Below, piece after piece: positions 48,680 to 57,282 of a stretch of 64,000 bases of DNA. Position numbers and translations under genes: made by a program. The notes under the pieces were generated by a model. The model was not told the DNA's origin, searched no databases, and saw only the letters and a program-made list of their open reading frames with translations. Source of the stretch: Ruminococcus flavefaciens (GTDB taxonomy: Bacteria; Bacillota; Clostridia; Oscillospirales; Ruminococcaceae); assembly GCA_002309635.1 (NCBI GenBank), contig DBXO01000014.1, forward strand, positions 56,302 to 120,301. The letters are read 5' to 3'. The stretch's first letter is position 1. Each line of letters begins with the position of its first letter.

Positions 48680-50733
48680 AGAAGATACTGATAACAGGTG
48701 AAGGTTCTTACATCGGAAACAGCGTAAGGGATTACCTTCTCGGTGAACCTGACAAATATTCCGTGGATATGATAGATACCATGAACTTCGAGCCGAAGGC
48801 TTCGGATTTCAGCGGCTATGACGTTGTATTCAACGTAGCGGGTATCGCTCACATAAAGGAAACAGCCGAAAACAGACCGCTTTATTTCAAGGTCAACAGA
48901 GACCTCTGCATAAATATAGCAAAAGCCGCCAAGGAGGGCGGGGTAAAGCAGTTCATACTGCTCTCGTCCATGTCGGTATACGGAAAGGTAACGGGCAGGA
49001 TAACCAAGAAGACCAGGCCCGCTCCCATAAATGCATACGGTAAGTCGAAGGCTCAGGCTGACTCGGCCATTGCAAAGCTTGCGGGAAAGGATTTCAGATT
49101 TGCCTGTCTCCGTCCGCCTATGGTTTACGGCAGAGACTGCAAGGGCAACTATCAGACGCTGAGAAAGTTTGCACTTTCCTCACCGGTCTTCCCGACTTAC
49201 AGGAACCAGCGTTCAATGGTATATATCGGAAACCTCTGCGAATTCGTCAAGCAGGTGATAGACGGCGAAAAGAGCGGACTGTTCTTCCCCCAGAACAGCG
49301 AGTACGTGAATACCTCGGACATGGTCAGCAGGATAGCCAAGGCGAACAAGAAAAATATACGCCTGACTTCCCTTTTCAATCCCGGTATAAAATTATTTCC
49401 CGTTAATGTTGTAAAGAAGGTCTTCGGCAGTCTCACCTACGAAAAGGTGGATACTGTCAGCAAGTACAGCTTTGCAGACAGCATAAGCCTGACAGAAACA
49501 GGCGAATGTGTAAAAAAAAAAGCAGCTGAAATGAGGATACTCGCAACCTGTCAGTACGGCTGGCCCGAGCCCTACCCCTCCCTTTATCCCATGGAGGAGA
49601 TGGCTAAGCGCGGACATTATGTCCACGCTGTAACAGGTACTCCCAATTATCCCATGGGAGATATCTTCGAGGGCTACCGCAACAGAAGGTGCAGCGAGGA
49701 TCACAACGGCATTCATATCACCCATGTGCCTGTTATCCCGAGAAAAAAGGATACGGTGCACAGGCTGCTGAATTACCACAGCTACCCCGTATCGGCAAAG
49801 CGCTACCTTTCACACATGAAAGGGGATTACGATGTGGTGTTCGCAAATCAGTCCTCGCCTGTTATGATGGTCGAGCCCGCCATTGCCTATGCCAAGAAGC
49901 ATAACAAGAAAGTCGTTATGTACTGCATGGACCTCTGGCCCGCAAGCCTCTGCGTTGGCGGAGTGAGCAAGGATTCGGCAGTATACAGGTTCTATTACAG
50001 AATATCCAAAAAAATATACAGACAGGTAGACGTACTCATGGTAACCTCGCGGAAGTTCAGGGACTACTTCATGAACGAGTTCGGCATACCCGGGGAAAAG
50101 ATAGCATATCTTCCTCAGTACGCACTGTCCGCATTTGATAATATCCCCGAGACTGGAGAAAAGTCCACGACCGACTTCGTCTTTGCGGGAAATGTCGGAA
50201 CAGCTCAGAATATAGGAGTTATACTGAGAGCCGCCGCAATAATACAGAAGAATGATATCACAGACAACGGCAGGCAGATAGTTTTCCATATCGTAGGAAA
50301 CGGTCAGGAGCTCGACAGTCTTACCGAGTATGCGAAAAAGGAAAATATCGAGAATGTTATCTTCCACGGCAGGAAACCTCCCGAGGAAATGCCCGGTTAC
50401 TACGGGCTTGCCGACGCTATGATAGTGACCCTGCTGCCCGACCCGCTCATATCCCTGACTCTCCCCGCAAAGGTGCAGAGCTATATGGCTGCGGGAAAGC
50501 CCATAATTGCTTCTGCTGACGGCGAGATACCCGATGTCATAAGCGAGAGCAGATGCGGCTTCTGCGCAAAGGCAGACGACGAGCATGAGCTGGTAAAGGC
50601 TGTAGAGAAGTTCCTTGCAGCTCCCGACCGCAAGACAATGGGAGAAAACGGCAGGAGCTACTATGCCGAGCACTTTGCTGTCGATAAGGTTATGGACAAA
50701 CTGGAAAAGATACTTGAAGAAAACTGTAAATAG
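48676..50733 (+). CDS. Fusion of NAD-dependent epimerase and GT4 glycosyltransferase (A10 tract at junction)
   Basis: A 685-aa reading frame with two parts. Residues 1-279 form a short-chain epimerase/dehydratase (ITGEGSYIGNSVRDYL, SSMSVYG, and the catalytic YGKSK). Residues 287-685 form a complete GT4 enzyme that begins at a natural-looking start (MRILATCQYGWPEPYP) and contains CMDLWPASL, FVFAGNVGTAQNIG and LPAKVQSYMAAGKP. The join falls on ten A residues (49512-49521). With one A fewer, the epimerase would end in TGA overlapping the GT ATG (ATGA). So this is a slippage-made fusion, a slippage site, or a sequencing error. The GT4 half resembles WbuB-type FucNAc transferases, matching capEFG downstream. 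Confidence 0.85.
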   Translation: MKKILITGEGSYIGNSVRDYLLGEPDKYSVDMIDTMNFEPKASDFSGYDVVFNVAGIAHIKETAENRPLYFKVNRDLCINIAKAAKEGGVKQFILLSSMSVYGKVTGRITKKTRPAPINAYGKSKAQADSAIAKLAGKDFRFACLRPPMVYGRDCKGNYQTLRKFALSSPVFPTYRNQRSMVYIGNLCEFVKQVIDGEKSGLFFPQNSEYVNTSDMVSRIAKANKKNIRLTSLFNPGIKLFPVNVVKKVFGSLTYEKVDTVSKYSFADSISLTETGECVKKKAAEMRILATCQYGWPEPYPSLYPMEEMAKRGHYVHAVTGTPNYPMGDIFEGYRNRRCSEDHNGIHITHVPVIPRKKDTVHRLLNYHSYPVSAKRYLSHMKGDYDVVFANQSSPVMMVEPAIAYAKKHNKKVVMYCMDLWPASLCVGGVSKDSAVYRFYYRISKKIYRQVDVLMVTSRKFRDYFMNEFGIPGEKIAYLPQYALSAFDNIPETGEKSTTDFVFAGNVGTAQNIGVILRAAAIIQKNDITDNGRQIVFHIVGNGQELDSLTEYAKKENIENVIFHGRKPPEEMPGYYGLADAMIVTLLPDPLISLTLPAKVQSYMAAGKPIIASADGEIPDVISESRCGFCAKADDEHELVKAVEKFLAAPDRKTMGENGRSYYAEHFAVDKVMDKLEKILEENCK

Positions 50734-50743
50734 AGGGTCGCAA

Positions 50744-51919
50744 TTGAAGGTTTTAATGATAAACAGTGTCTGCGGAATACGCAGCACGGGAAGAATATGC
50801 ACCGACCTTGCAGACGCGCTGACAGCGCAGGGGCATGAGGTCAGGATAGCATACGGCAGAGAAACAGTGCCCGAAAAGTACGAAAAGTATGCAGTAAGGA
50901 TAGGAAGTCCCATCGGTACGAAGCTCCACGGTCTGCGTTCGAGAATATTCGACGATACGGGCTTCGGCTCGAAGAGAGCCACACAGCGCTTTATAGAGTG
51001 GGTTAAAAGCTACGACCCCGATGTGGTGCATCTTCATAATATACACGGCTACTACATAAACGCCGAAGTCCTTTTCCGCTACCTTGTGAAAGCGAAAAAG
51101 CCTGTTATATGGACGCTCCACGACTGCTGGCCCTTTACGGGACACTGTGTGTACTTTGATTACGCAAAATGCGACAGATGGAAGACAGGCTGTCACAACT
51201 GCCCCGAGAAAAAGGTATACCCTGCCTCGGTGATAGCGGACCGCTCGCGCAGGAACTGGGCGGATAAGAAGAAGCTGTTCACAGGCGTCAGGGATATGAC
51301 ATTCGTTACTCCGTCACAGTGGCTCGCCGATTTGCTTAAGCAGTCATACCTCGGCAAATATCCCGTAAAGGTCATAAACAACGATATCGACCTGACGGTA
51401 TTCAGGCCCACTGAAGGCGATTTCCGCCAAAAGAACGGACTTGCGGACAAAAAGATACTCCTGGGCGTTGCAAGCATATGGGACAGACGCAAGGGGCTTA
51501 AGGATTACATCAGGCTTTCGGAAAAGCTTGACGACAGCTATAAGATAGTCCTTGTAGGACTTTCCGAGGAGCAGATAAAGCAGCTCCCCGATAATATCAT
51601 CGGCATTTCGAGGACGAACAATACAAAGGAGCTTGCGGAGATATATACTGCCGCAGACTATCTGATAAACCTCACCTATGAGGACAACTATCCCACGGTC
51701 AACCTTGAGGCTCAGGCGTGCGGGACTCCCGTAATAAGCTACAGAACGGGCGGCAGCACAGAAAGTGCAGTGCGCTTCGGCACAGTAGTTGACAAGGGCG
51801 CCGTAGAACAGGTGGTAAAGCTGATACAGTCCTCACCGAGGTTTGAAAAGAGCCCCGACTATGAAGCTTCACTGGGGCATTCCGTAGAGAAGTATCTTGA
51901 GCTATATCGGGCTCGGTAA
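50744..51919 (+). CDS. Glycosyltransferase family 4 protein
   Basis: A 391-aa GT-B enzyme. The start KVLMINSVCGIRSTGRICTD is typical of a subgroup of O-antigen/colanic-acid GT4 enzymes, as is TLHDCWPFTGHCVYF with a nearby Cys cluster (CDRWKTGCHNCP), possibly metal-linked. The donor half has LLGVASIWDRRKGL and LTYEDNYPTVNLEAQACGTP, an E-x7-E-like element. The start codon is TTG at 50744 with AGAGGG upstream; the conserved N-terminus begins there. It adds one sugar to the repeat unit; the donor is unknown. Confidence 0.85.
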   Translation: MKVLMINSVCGIRSTGRICTDLADALTAQGHEVRIAYGRETVPEKYEKYAVRIGSPIGTKLHGLRSRIFDDTGFGSKRATQRFIEWVKSYDPDVVHLHNIHGYYINAEVLFRYLVKAKKPVIWTLHDCWPFTGHCVYFDYAKCDRWKTGCHNCPEKKVYPASVIADRSRRNWADKKKLFTGVRDMTFVTPSQWLADLLKQSYLGKYPVKVINNDIDLTVFRPTEGDFRQKNGLADKKILLGVASIWDRRKGLKDYIRLSEKLDDSYKIVLVGLSEEQIKQLPDNIIGISRTNNTKELAEIYTAADYLINLTYEDNYPTVNLEAQACGTPVISYRTGGSTESAVRFGTVVDKGAVEQVVKLIQSSPRFEKSPDYEASLGHSVEKYLELYRAR

Positions 51920-51947
51920 GATACTCTCCGGTTATTTTGTTGTGGAT

Positions 51948-51978
51948 ATGCAGGCGCTGCATCATGCGTTGCCTGCAT
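51948..51978 (+). other. Hairpin in the 162-bp gap inside the operon
   Basis: ATGCAGGC and GCCTGCAT with a 15-base loop, followed by TTCATT. It could slow or partly stop transcription between the GT4 gene and the rest of the operon. No poly-T of useful length. Confidence 0.35.
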
Positions 51979-52081
51979 TTCATTATGTTATGACATAGTA
52001 TGGAAAGAAAGAGATATCAGGGTCACATGGTGAGGAGATTCGTTCCTTGCAGAAAGTGACGGAATGGAAAGGATCATTGTT

Positions 52082-53095
52082 ATGGAACAAGCAAAAAAGC
52101 CGTTTTTGGTTGACGTTCCCGTCAAGACGACTATATGGATACGTCCCGACTGTCAGAGAAAGCAGTTCGAGATAATAAAGAAAGCCCGCCCGAGCATACT
52201 GTTCATACAGTCCGACGGCGGCAGAAACGAAAAGGAATGGGCGGCTATCCGCAAGAACCGCGAAATGTTCGACACCGAGATAGACTGGGACTGCAAGGTG
52301 TTCCGCATGTACGAGGATCACAACCTCGGAATGTATGCCATGGCTTTCAAGACAAGGGACGTTGTCTGGAGCAATGTTGACAGATGCATATTCATGGAGG
52401 ACGATATCCTCCCCTCGGTATCATTTTTCAGATACTGTGCAGAGCTCCTTGAAAAGTACAAGGACGACCAGCGTATCGAGTGCATATGCGGTATGAATCA
52501 CCTCGGAAAGAGCGAGAACGTTAAGTCTGACTACTTCTTCTCGCGTCAGGGCTCCATATGGGGTACGGCTACGTGGAAAAGAGTTATCGACGAGCGCGGC
52601 GACTATACCTACGGCGAGGATCCCTACACCATGAAGACTCTCAGACAGAGGACACGCAGGAATGAGATCGCATGGAAGAGACTGAGCGCCTACTCAAAGC
52701 AGGCAGAGTATGAGGGCCACGTGGCCAGTGCGGAGTTCTGGCACGAATTCAACATGTATGCGCAGAACCGTTTGCAGATAATTCCGAAGGTAAATATGAT
52801 AAGCAATATCGGCTGTACAGAGTCATCGGCGCATGCCGCCGAGCTTGATCAGCTTCCGAAGGGCATAAGACGTGTTTTTAACATGAAGACCTATGAAATG
52901 GAATTCCCCATGAAGCACCCCAAATACGTTATGCCCGATATAGAGTACGAAAAGAAGCGAAACAGGATAATGGGCTACAATACTCCCGTTATCAATCTCG
53001 GCAGAAAGACCGAGCGTGTTTTCCTTATGATGAAGAACGGCAAGTTCAAGGAGATTATCAAAAAGGTGAAAGGAAAGCGCGAAGTTGAAAAGTGA
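52082..53095 (+). CDS. GT-A fold glycosyltransferase-like protein
   Basis: A 337-aa soluble protein. The N-terminal half looks like a GT-A nucleotide-sugar domain: strands with SILFIQSDGGRNEKEW, then a metal-binding CIFMEDDILPS (D-x-D type). A later RQGSIWGTATWKR and SAEFWHEFNMYAQNR match a group of glycosyltransferases found in polysaccharide clusters. The specific family is not certain. ATG 52082 is chosen since AAAGGA is 9 bases before it; an in-frame ATG at 52064 has no such site. Its end overlaps the flippase start by 11 bp. Confidence 0.65.
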   Translation: MEQAKKPFLVDVPVKTTIWIRPDCQRKQFEIIKKARPSILFIQSDGGRNEKEWAAIRKNREMFDTEIDWDCKVFRMYEDHNLGMYAMAFKTRDVVWSNVDRCIFMEDDILPSVSFFRYCAELLEKYKDDQRIECICGMNHLGKSENVKSDYFFSRQGSIWGTATWKRVIDERGDYTYGEDPYTMKTLRQRTRRNEIAWKRLSAYSKQAEYEGHVASAEFWHEFNMYAQNRLQIIPKVNMISNIGCTESSAHAAELDQLPKGIRRVFNMKTYEMEFPMKHPKYVMPDIEYEKKRNRIMGYNTPVINLGRKTERVFLMMKNGKFKEIIKKVKGKREVEK

Positions 53096-54539
53096 TTCAT
53101 TGACAACTAAGGCAACGGGTGGATTTATTTGGAAATTCCTTGAAAAATTTGTTGCCACTGGTGTACAGTTCGTTCTCGGTATCGTACTTGCCCTGCTCAT
53201 ATCCCCCGAGGAGTACGGAGTTGTCGGCGAGCTGACGATATTCATACAGATATGTGATGTTATCATACTTCAGGGTCTCACTTCGGCACTCATACAGAAG
53301 AAAAACGCCGATCAGACTGATTTTTCATCGGTATTTTTTGCTAACCTTGTGGTGTCGGCGGTGCTTTACCTCATACTTTTCGTATCGGCGCCCTTTATAG
53401 CAAAGTTCTTCCACGAGCCCATATTAAAGGATATGATGCCTGTGCTTGCATTGGTAGTCGTAGTCGGTGCGCTGGGAGCCGTTCCGAATGCTGTTCTTTC
53501 GAGAGAGCTTGACTTCAAGAAGAGCTTTTTCAGGAACATGTCCAACTACGGTACCCAGTCCATCGTGGGTATCTCCTGTGCATTATGGGGCTTCGGGGCA
53601 TGGGCTGTGGTATGGTCCAAGCTGGCGGGTACCCTTGTTGGAGTTATCGTCCTTATGATAACAGTAGGCTGGAAGCCCTCAAAGACCTTCTCAATGGCGA
53701 GGATAAAGGGACTGTTCAATTACGGCTCAAAGGTGCTGGTGACCAATCTGCTGAATACCATATTCAATAACTTTCAGGCACTTATCGTCGGACGCTTCTT
53801 TTCAAGCGGCGACGTAGGCTACTATCAGCGCGGACAGCAGATGCCTGCGGCAGTCATGACCGCCGTTGACGGCTCTCTCAGCGAGGTGCTGTTCCCGACG
53901 CTTTCAAACGTTCAGGATCAGAAGGAACGTCTTAAGTCCATGATGAGGCGCTCGATGAAGACGAGTATGTACATCGTGTTCCCGTTCCTGCTTGGACTTG
54001 TGGCAACGGCAAAGCCTGTGATAAGCGTGCTCCTCAGAGAGAAATGGCTGCCCTGCGTGCCCTTCATGCAGCTCAGCTGCATACTCTGCATGTTCTGGCC
54101 GCTTAACGCGAGAATACAGGCGCTCAACGCAATGGGAAAGAGCAATGTCACCATGAAGCTCTCGATCATTTCCAAGACCCTTACCGTTATTCTCATAGTT
54201 CTTTGCATAAGATTCGGAATATACGCAATGCTGCTCTCGTCCATAATCGCATCGGCAATAACCTTCTGGATAACCTCTTACTGTGTGAACAAGTACATAG
54301 GCTATTCTATACCGGAGGTGCTTAAGGACATAGCCGTTCCGCTTTCAATGGCTGCGGCAATGGCAGTAATAGTTTACTGCGTAAAGTTTCTGGGACTCAG
54401 TGATCTTCTTACTCTGCTGATACAGGTGCCTTTGGGCGTGGCAGTATATCTTGCCGCTTCAAAGCTGTTCCGTGTGGACAGTCTTGACTATATCATAGCA
54501 ATGGTTAAAAGATTACTTGACCGTAAAAAGGAAGCATAA
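53085..54539 (+). CDS. Wzx-like polysaccharide flippase (MATE/MVF superfamily)
   Basis: A 484-aa protein with about 12-14 membrane segments. The start TTKATGGFIWKFLEKFVATGVQF and the PEEYGVVGELTIF, GDVGYYQRGQQ and REKWLPCVPFMQL segments fit the lipopolysaccharide/teichuronic acid exporter subgroup (Polysacc_synt_3). It likely flips undecaprenyl-linked repeat units to the outer face of the membrane. The start is TTG at 53085, inside the end of the previous gene, with GGAAAG upstream. Confidence 0.88.
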   Translation: MKSDSLTTKATGGFIWKFLEKFVATGVQFVLGIVLALLISPEEYGVVGELTIFIQICDVIILQGLTSALIQKKNADQTDFSSVFFANLVVSAVLYLILFVSAPFIAKFFHEPILKDMMPVLALVVVVGALGAVPNAVLSRELDFKKSFFRNMSNYGTQSIVGISCALWGFGAWAVVWSKLAGTLVGVIVLMITVGWKPSKTFSMARIKGLFNYGSKVLVTNLLNTIFNNFQALIVGRFFSSGDVGYYQRGQQMPAAVMTAVDGSLSEVLFPTLSNVQDQKERLKSMMRRSMKTSMYIVFPFLLGLVATAKPVISVLLREKWLPCVPFMQLSCILCMFWPLNARIQALNAMGKSNVTMKLSIISKTLTVILIVLCIRFGIYAMLLSSIIASAITFWITSYCVNKYIGYSIPEVLKDIAVPLSMAAAMAVIVYCVKFLGLSDLLTLLIQVPLGVAVYLAASKLFRVDSLDYIIAMVKRLLDRKKEA

Positions 54540-54541
54540 TT

Positions 54542-55735
54542 ATGAAAAAGATCTTGCTGCTGGGCGGTTCCGCACAGCAGGTAGTGGCAATAGAGACCGC
54601 AAAGCGGCTCGGGTACTATACAGTGCTCTGCGACTACCTTACAGACAATCCGGGTCAGTATGTTGCCGACAGGTTCTATCTGCAGAGCACCACCGACAGG
54701 GAGGCTGTTCTGAGGATAGCGCAGGAGGAGCATATAGACGGCATAGTTGCCTATGCTTCTGACCCCGCCGCACCGACGGCTGCTTATGTTGCCGAAAAAA
54801 TGGGACTGTATACCAATCCCTGCGAATCTGTCGAGACTCTCTGCAATAAGGACAGATTCAGGAAATTCCTTGCGGAAAACGGGTTCAATACTCCCTTATC
54901 GGCAGGCTATACAGACGCTGAGCAGGCTTGCGCCGATATCGGCAGGTTCAGTCTTCCCGTTATAATAAAGCCTGTTGATTCTTCAGGCAGCAAGGGTGTT
55001 ACCGTCCTGCGGGAGAACGAGGGACTTCGTAAGGCGATAGACTTTGCATTTTCGTTTTCGAGGTGCGGGCGGATAATCATAGAGGAATTCATTGAAAAGG
55101 CTCACCCCTACCTCATTGGCGGAGATATCTTCGTATGGGACGGAAAGGTCATCATGTGGGGACTTATGAACTGCCACCGCGATGAAAAGGTCAACGTGCT
55201 GGTGCCTGTGGGAAAGAGCTATCCCCCTCAGCTTAAGGACAGCGACCTTGAAGCGGTCAGGGATACATTGCAGTCAATGGTGGACAAGCTCCGCATAAAG
55301 AGCGGAGCCATGAACGTTGAGCTCGTTGTAGACAGGGACGGCAGGGTATGGCCCATAGATGTGGGCCCGCGAAACGGCGGAAATATGATACCCGACCTCC
55401 TCGGATACATCTTCGGAGCTGACGTTGTGGAAATGACAGTAAAGGCGGCAATGGGCGAGATACCCGTTCTCAGTATGAACGAGCCTGTGCCTTATTACGC
55501 AACTCATAATCTGCATTCCGACAAGAACGGCACCTTCAGGGGCGTCCGCTATTCGGAGCAGATAAAGCCGTATATCATTCGTGAGAACGTATACAAGACA
55601 GAGGGAGACCCTGTTGAGTATTTCGACAACGCTTCAAAGGCAGTCGGCATAGTGTTTATGAAGTTCGATTCACTTGAAGCCATGCAGAGCATACTGTCGG
55701 ACATAGACAGACACATCTGCGTGGAGACTGCGTGA
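54542..55735 (+). CDS. ATP-grasp domain protein (CarB-like ligase)
   Basis: A 397-aa enzyme. N-terminal pre-ATP-grasp Rossmann domain (KKILLLGGSAQQVVAIETAKRLGY), a central ATP-binding region (LPVIIKPVDSSGSKGVTVL, IIIEEFIE), and the metal-binding end of the fold (MNVELVVDRDGRVWPIDVGPRNGGNMIP). ATP-grasp enzymes join a carboxylate to an amine or thiol through an acyl phosphate. In a polysaccharide operon it may attach an amino acid or other acid to an amino sugar; this is an inference from context. It follows the flippase by 2 bp and leads into two PLP enzymes and a GNAT. Confidence 0.82.
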   Translation: MKKILLLGGSAQQVVAIETAKRLGYYTVLCDYLTDNPGQYVADRFYLQSTTDREAVLRIAQEEHIDGIVAYASDPAAPTAAYVAEKMGLYTNPCESVETLCNKDRFRKFLAENGFNTPLSAGYTDAEQACADIGRFSLPVIIKPVDSSGSKGVTVLRENEGLRKAIDFAFSFSRCGRIIIEEFIEKAHPYLIGGDIFVWDGKVIMWGLMNCHRDEKVNVLVPVGKSYPPQLKDSDLEAVRDTLQSMVDKLRIKSGAMNVELVVDRDGRVWPIDVGPRNGGNMIPDLLGYIFGADVVEMTVKAAMGEIPVLSMNEPVPYYATHNLHSDKNGTFRGVRYSEQIKPYIIRENVYKTEGDPVEYFDNASKAVGIVFMKFDSLEAMQSILSDIDRHICVETA

Positions 55736-55748
55736 GGTGATGACGGAT

Positions 55749-56696
55749 ATGAGGGAATACGGCGGTTACATCGAGCTTGATACATACAGACTTCCAATGC
55801 TGCACGAGGGCGCTGTGGCACTTGACTGCGGCAGGAACTGTCTCGCGTATCTGTTCGGTACAAGGAAGATAAAAAAGCTCATGTTGCCTTACTATATGTG
55901 CGACAGCGTACTGAACGTATGCCGCAGATACGGAGTGGAAATGAGCTTCTATCACATAAACGAGAGCTTTGCTCCCGAGGAGGTAAGTCTTCCCGGGGAT
56001 ACATGGCTTTATGTGATGAATTACTACGGACAGCTGAAGAGGGAACAGCTCGCTGAGCTGAAATCAAAATATAAACGGGTGATATTCGACAACGCTCAGG
56101 CGTATTTCGACGAACCTCTTGATGGTACAGACACACTTTACACATGCCGTAAGTTTTTCGGAGTTCCCGACGGGGCTTTCCTTTACACGGACACGCTTTC
56201 CGACGAGGAATATCCTCTTGACGAGTCATTTGAGAGAATGCATTTTCTTCTTGGACGGTACGAGAGGAGCGCTTCGGAGTTCTACCAGGAGTACTCCGCC
56301 AATAATCATCAGTTTGCGGACGCTCCCATAAGAAGAATGTCAAGGCTTACAGAAAATCTTTTGCATGGCATCGACTATGGATATGTAAAGCAAAGACGTA
56401 CTGATAATTTCAAAACCTACAATAAACTATCGGGCAGTATGAATCAGCTGAAACTGCGTGAGCCCGAGGGAGCGTTTGCCTACCCTCTGCTCATTGAGAA
56501 CGGCTCGGCTGTGAGAAAAGCCCTCCAGCAGAAAAAGATATATATACCCACACTGTGGCCCAATGTCGCCGCAGACGGGGGAGCCTCCGGATGGGAGAGA
56601 TATGCTGCGGAGAATATACTGCCACTGCCAACAGACCAACGATACAACACAGACGACATCAACTATATTATGCAGGAGATAAAAAATAATGTATAA
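55749..56696 (+). CDS. PLP-dependent aminotransferase-like protein (DegT-related, diverged)
   Basis: A 315-aa protein. It has a fold-type I PLP pattern: ALDCGRNCLAYLF at the PLP-phosphate end, VIFDNAQAYF with the Asp that contacts the pyridine ring, and CRKFFGVPDGAFLYT, in which Lys is the likely Schiff-base residue. It resembles the DegT/DnrJ/EryC1 group but is shorter and diverged. Substrate unknown. The start is uncertain: GTG 55737, ATG 55740 and ATG 55749 are all in frame; GAGG at 55734 gives the best spacing to 55749. Confidence 0.65.
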   Translation: MREYGGYIELDTYRLPMLHEGAVALDCGRNCLAYLFGTRKIKKLMLPYYMCDSVLNVCRRYGVEMSFYHINESFAPEEVSLPGDTWLYVMNYYGQLKREQLAELKSKYKRVIFDNAQAYFDEPLDGTDTLYTCRKFFGVPDGAFLYTDTLSDEEYPLDESFERMHFLLGRYERSASEFYQEYSANNHQFADAPIRRMSRLTENLLHGIDYGYVKQRRTDNFKTYNKLSGSMNQLKLREPEGAFAYPLLIENGSAVRKALQQKKIYIPTLWPNVAADGGASGWERYAAENILPLPTDQRYNTDDINYIMQEIKNNV

Positions 56697-57252
56697 ACTC
56701 AGAGAATTGGAAAGAAAAGACCTTCAGATCATCAACACATGGAGAAATGACCCCGAACTTATACAGTACCTCGGAGCGCCGTACCGTTTCATAAATATGG
56801 ACGTGGACAATCAGTTCTACGACGGGTATATGGCGAGCAGGAATACTACTGTAAGATGCGCTATCGTTACCGATAAATCAGACGTAATATTAGGGCTTAT
56901 CACTCTTGCCAATGTAAATTATCTGAATCAGACAGCAGTGCTTCACATAATGATAGGCGACAAGGAAAATCACGGAAAGGGCATAGGTACTTTTGCGGTA
57001 TCCACCATGGTTGCCCATGCCTTTTACAACATGAACCTGCGCCGTGTGGAACTCAATGTTCTGACCAGTAATGAAAGAGCTATACATGTTTACGAAAAAG
57101 TAGGATTCAAAAGGGAAGGCCTTAAGAGAAAGGCCGTATACAAGAACGGTGAATTTGTGGATATGTATTCGTATGCAGTATTAAAGGAAGAATTCACGGG
57201 CATAAACGAACTCGTGAATATCGAAAGTGCTGCGGATACAGCTTCACTTTGA
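56689..57252 (+). CDS. GNAT family N-acetyltransferase (RimJ/PseH-like)
   Basis: A 187-aa enzyme with the GNAT fold: a start RELERKDLQIINTWRNDPEL, the acetyl-CoA loop ENHGKGIGTFAV (motif A), and a late NERAIHVYEKVGFKREGLKR. The form resembles PseH/RimJ proteins that acetylate amino sugars. Next to aminotransferase genes it probably acetylates a new amino group on a sugar. It overlaps the previous gene by 8 bp; AGGAG lies about 10 bases before the ATG. Confidence 0.85.
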   Translation: MYKLRELERKDLQIINTWRNDPELIQYLGAPYRFINMDVDNQFYDGYMASRNTTVRCAIVTDKSDVILGLITLANVNYLNQTAVLHIMIGDKENHGKGIGTFAVSTMVAHAFYNMNLRRVELNVLTSNERAIHVYEKVGFKREGLKRKAVYKNGEFVDMYSYAVLKEEFTGINELVNIESAADTASL

Positions 57253-57282
57253 CATAAATAAAATTAATTGCTGAGGTGTGAA

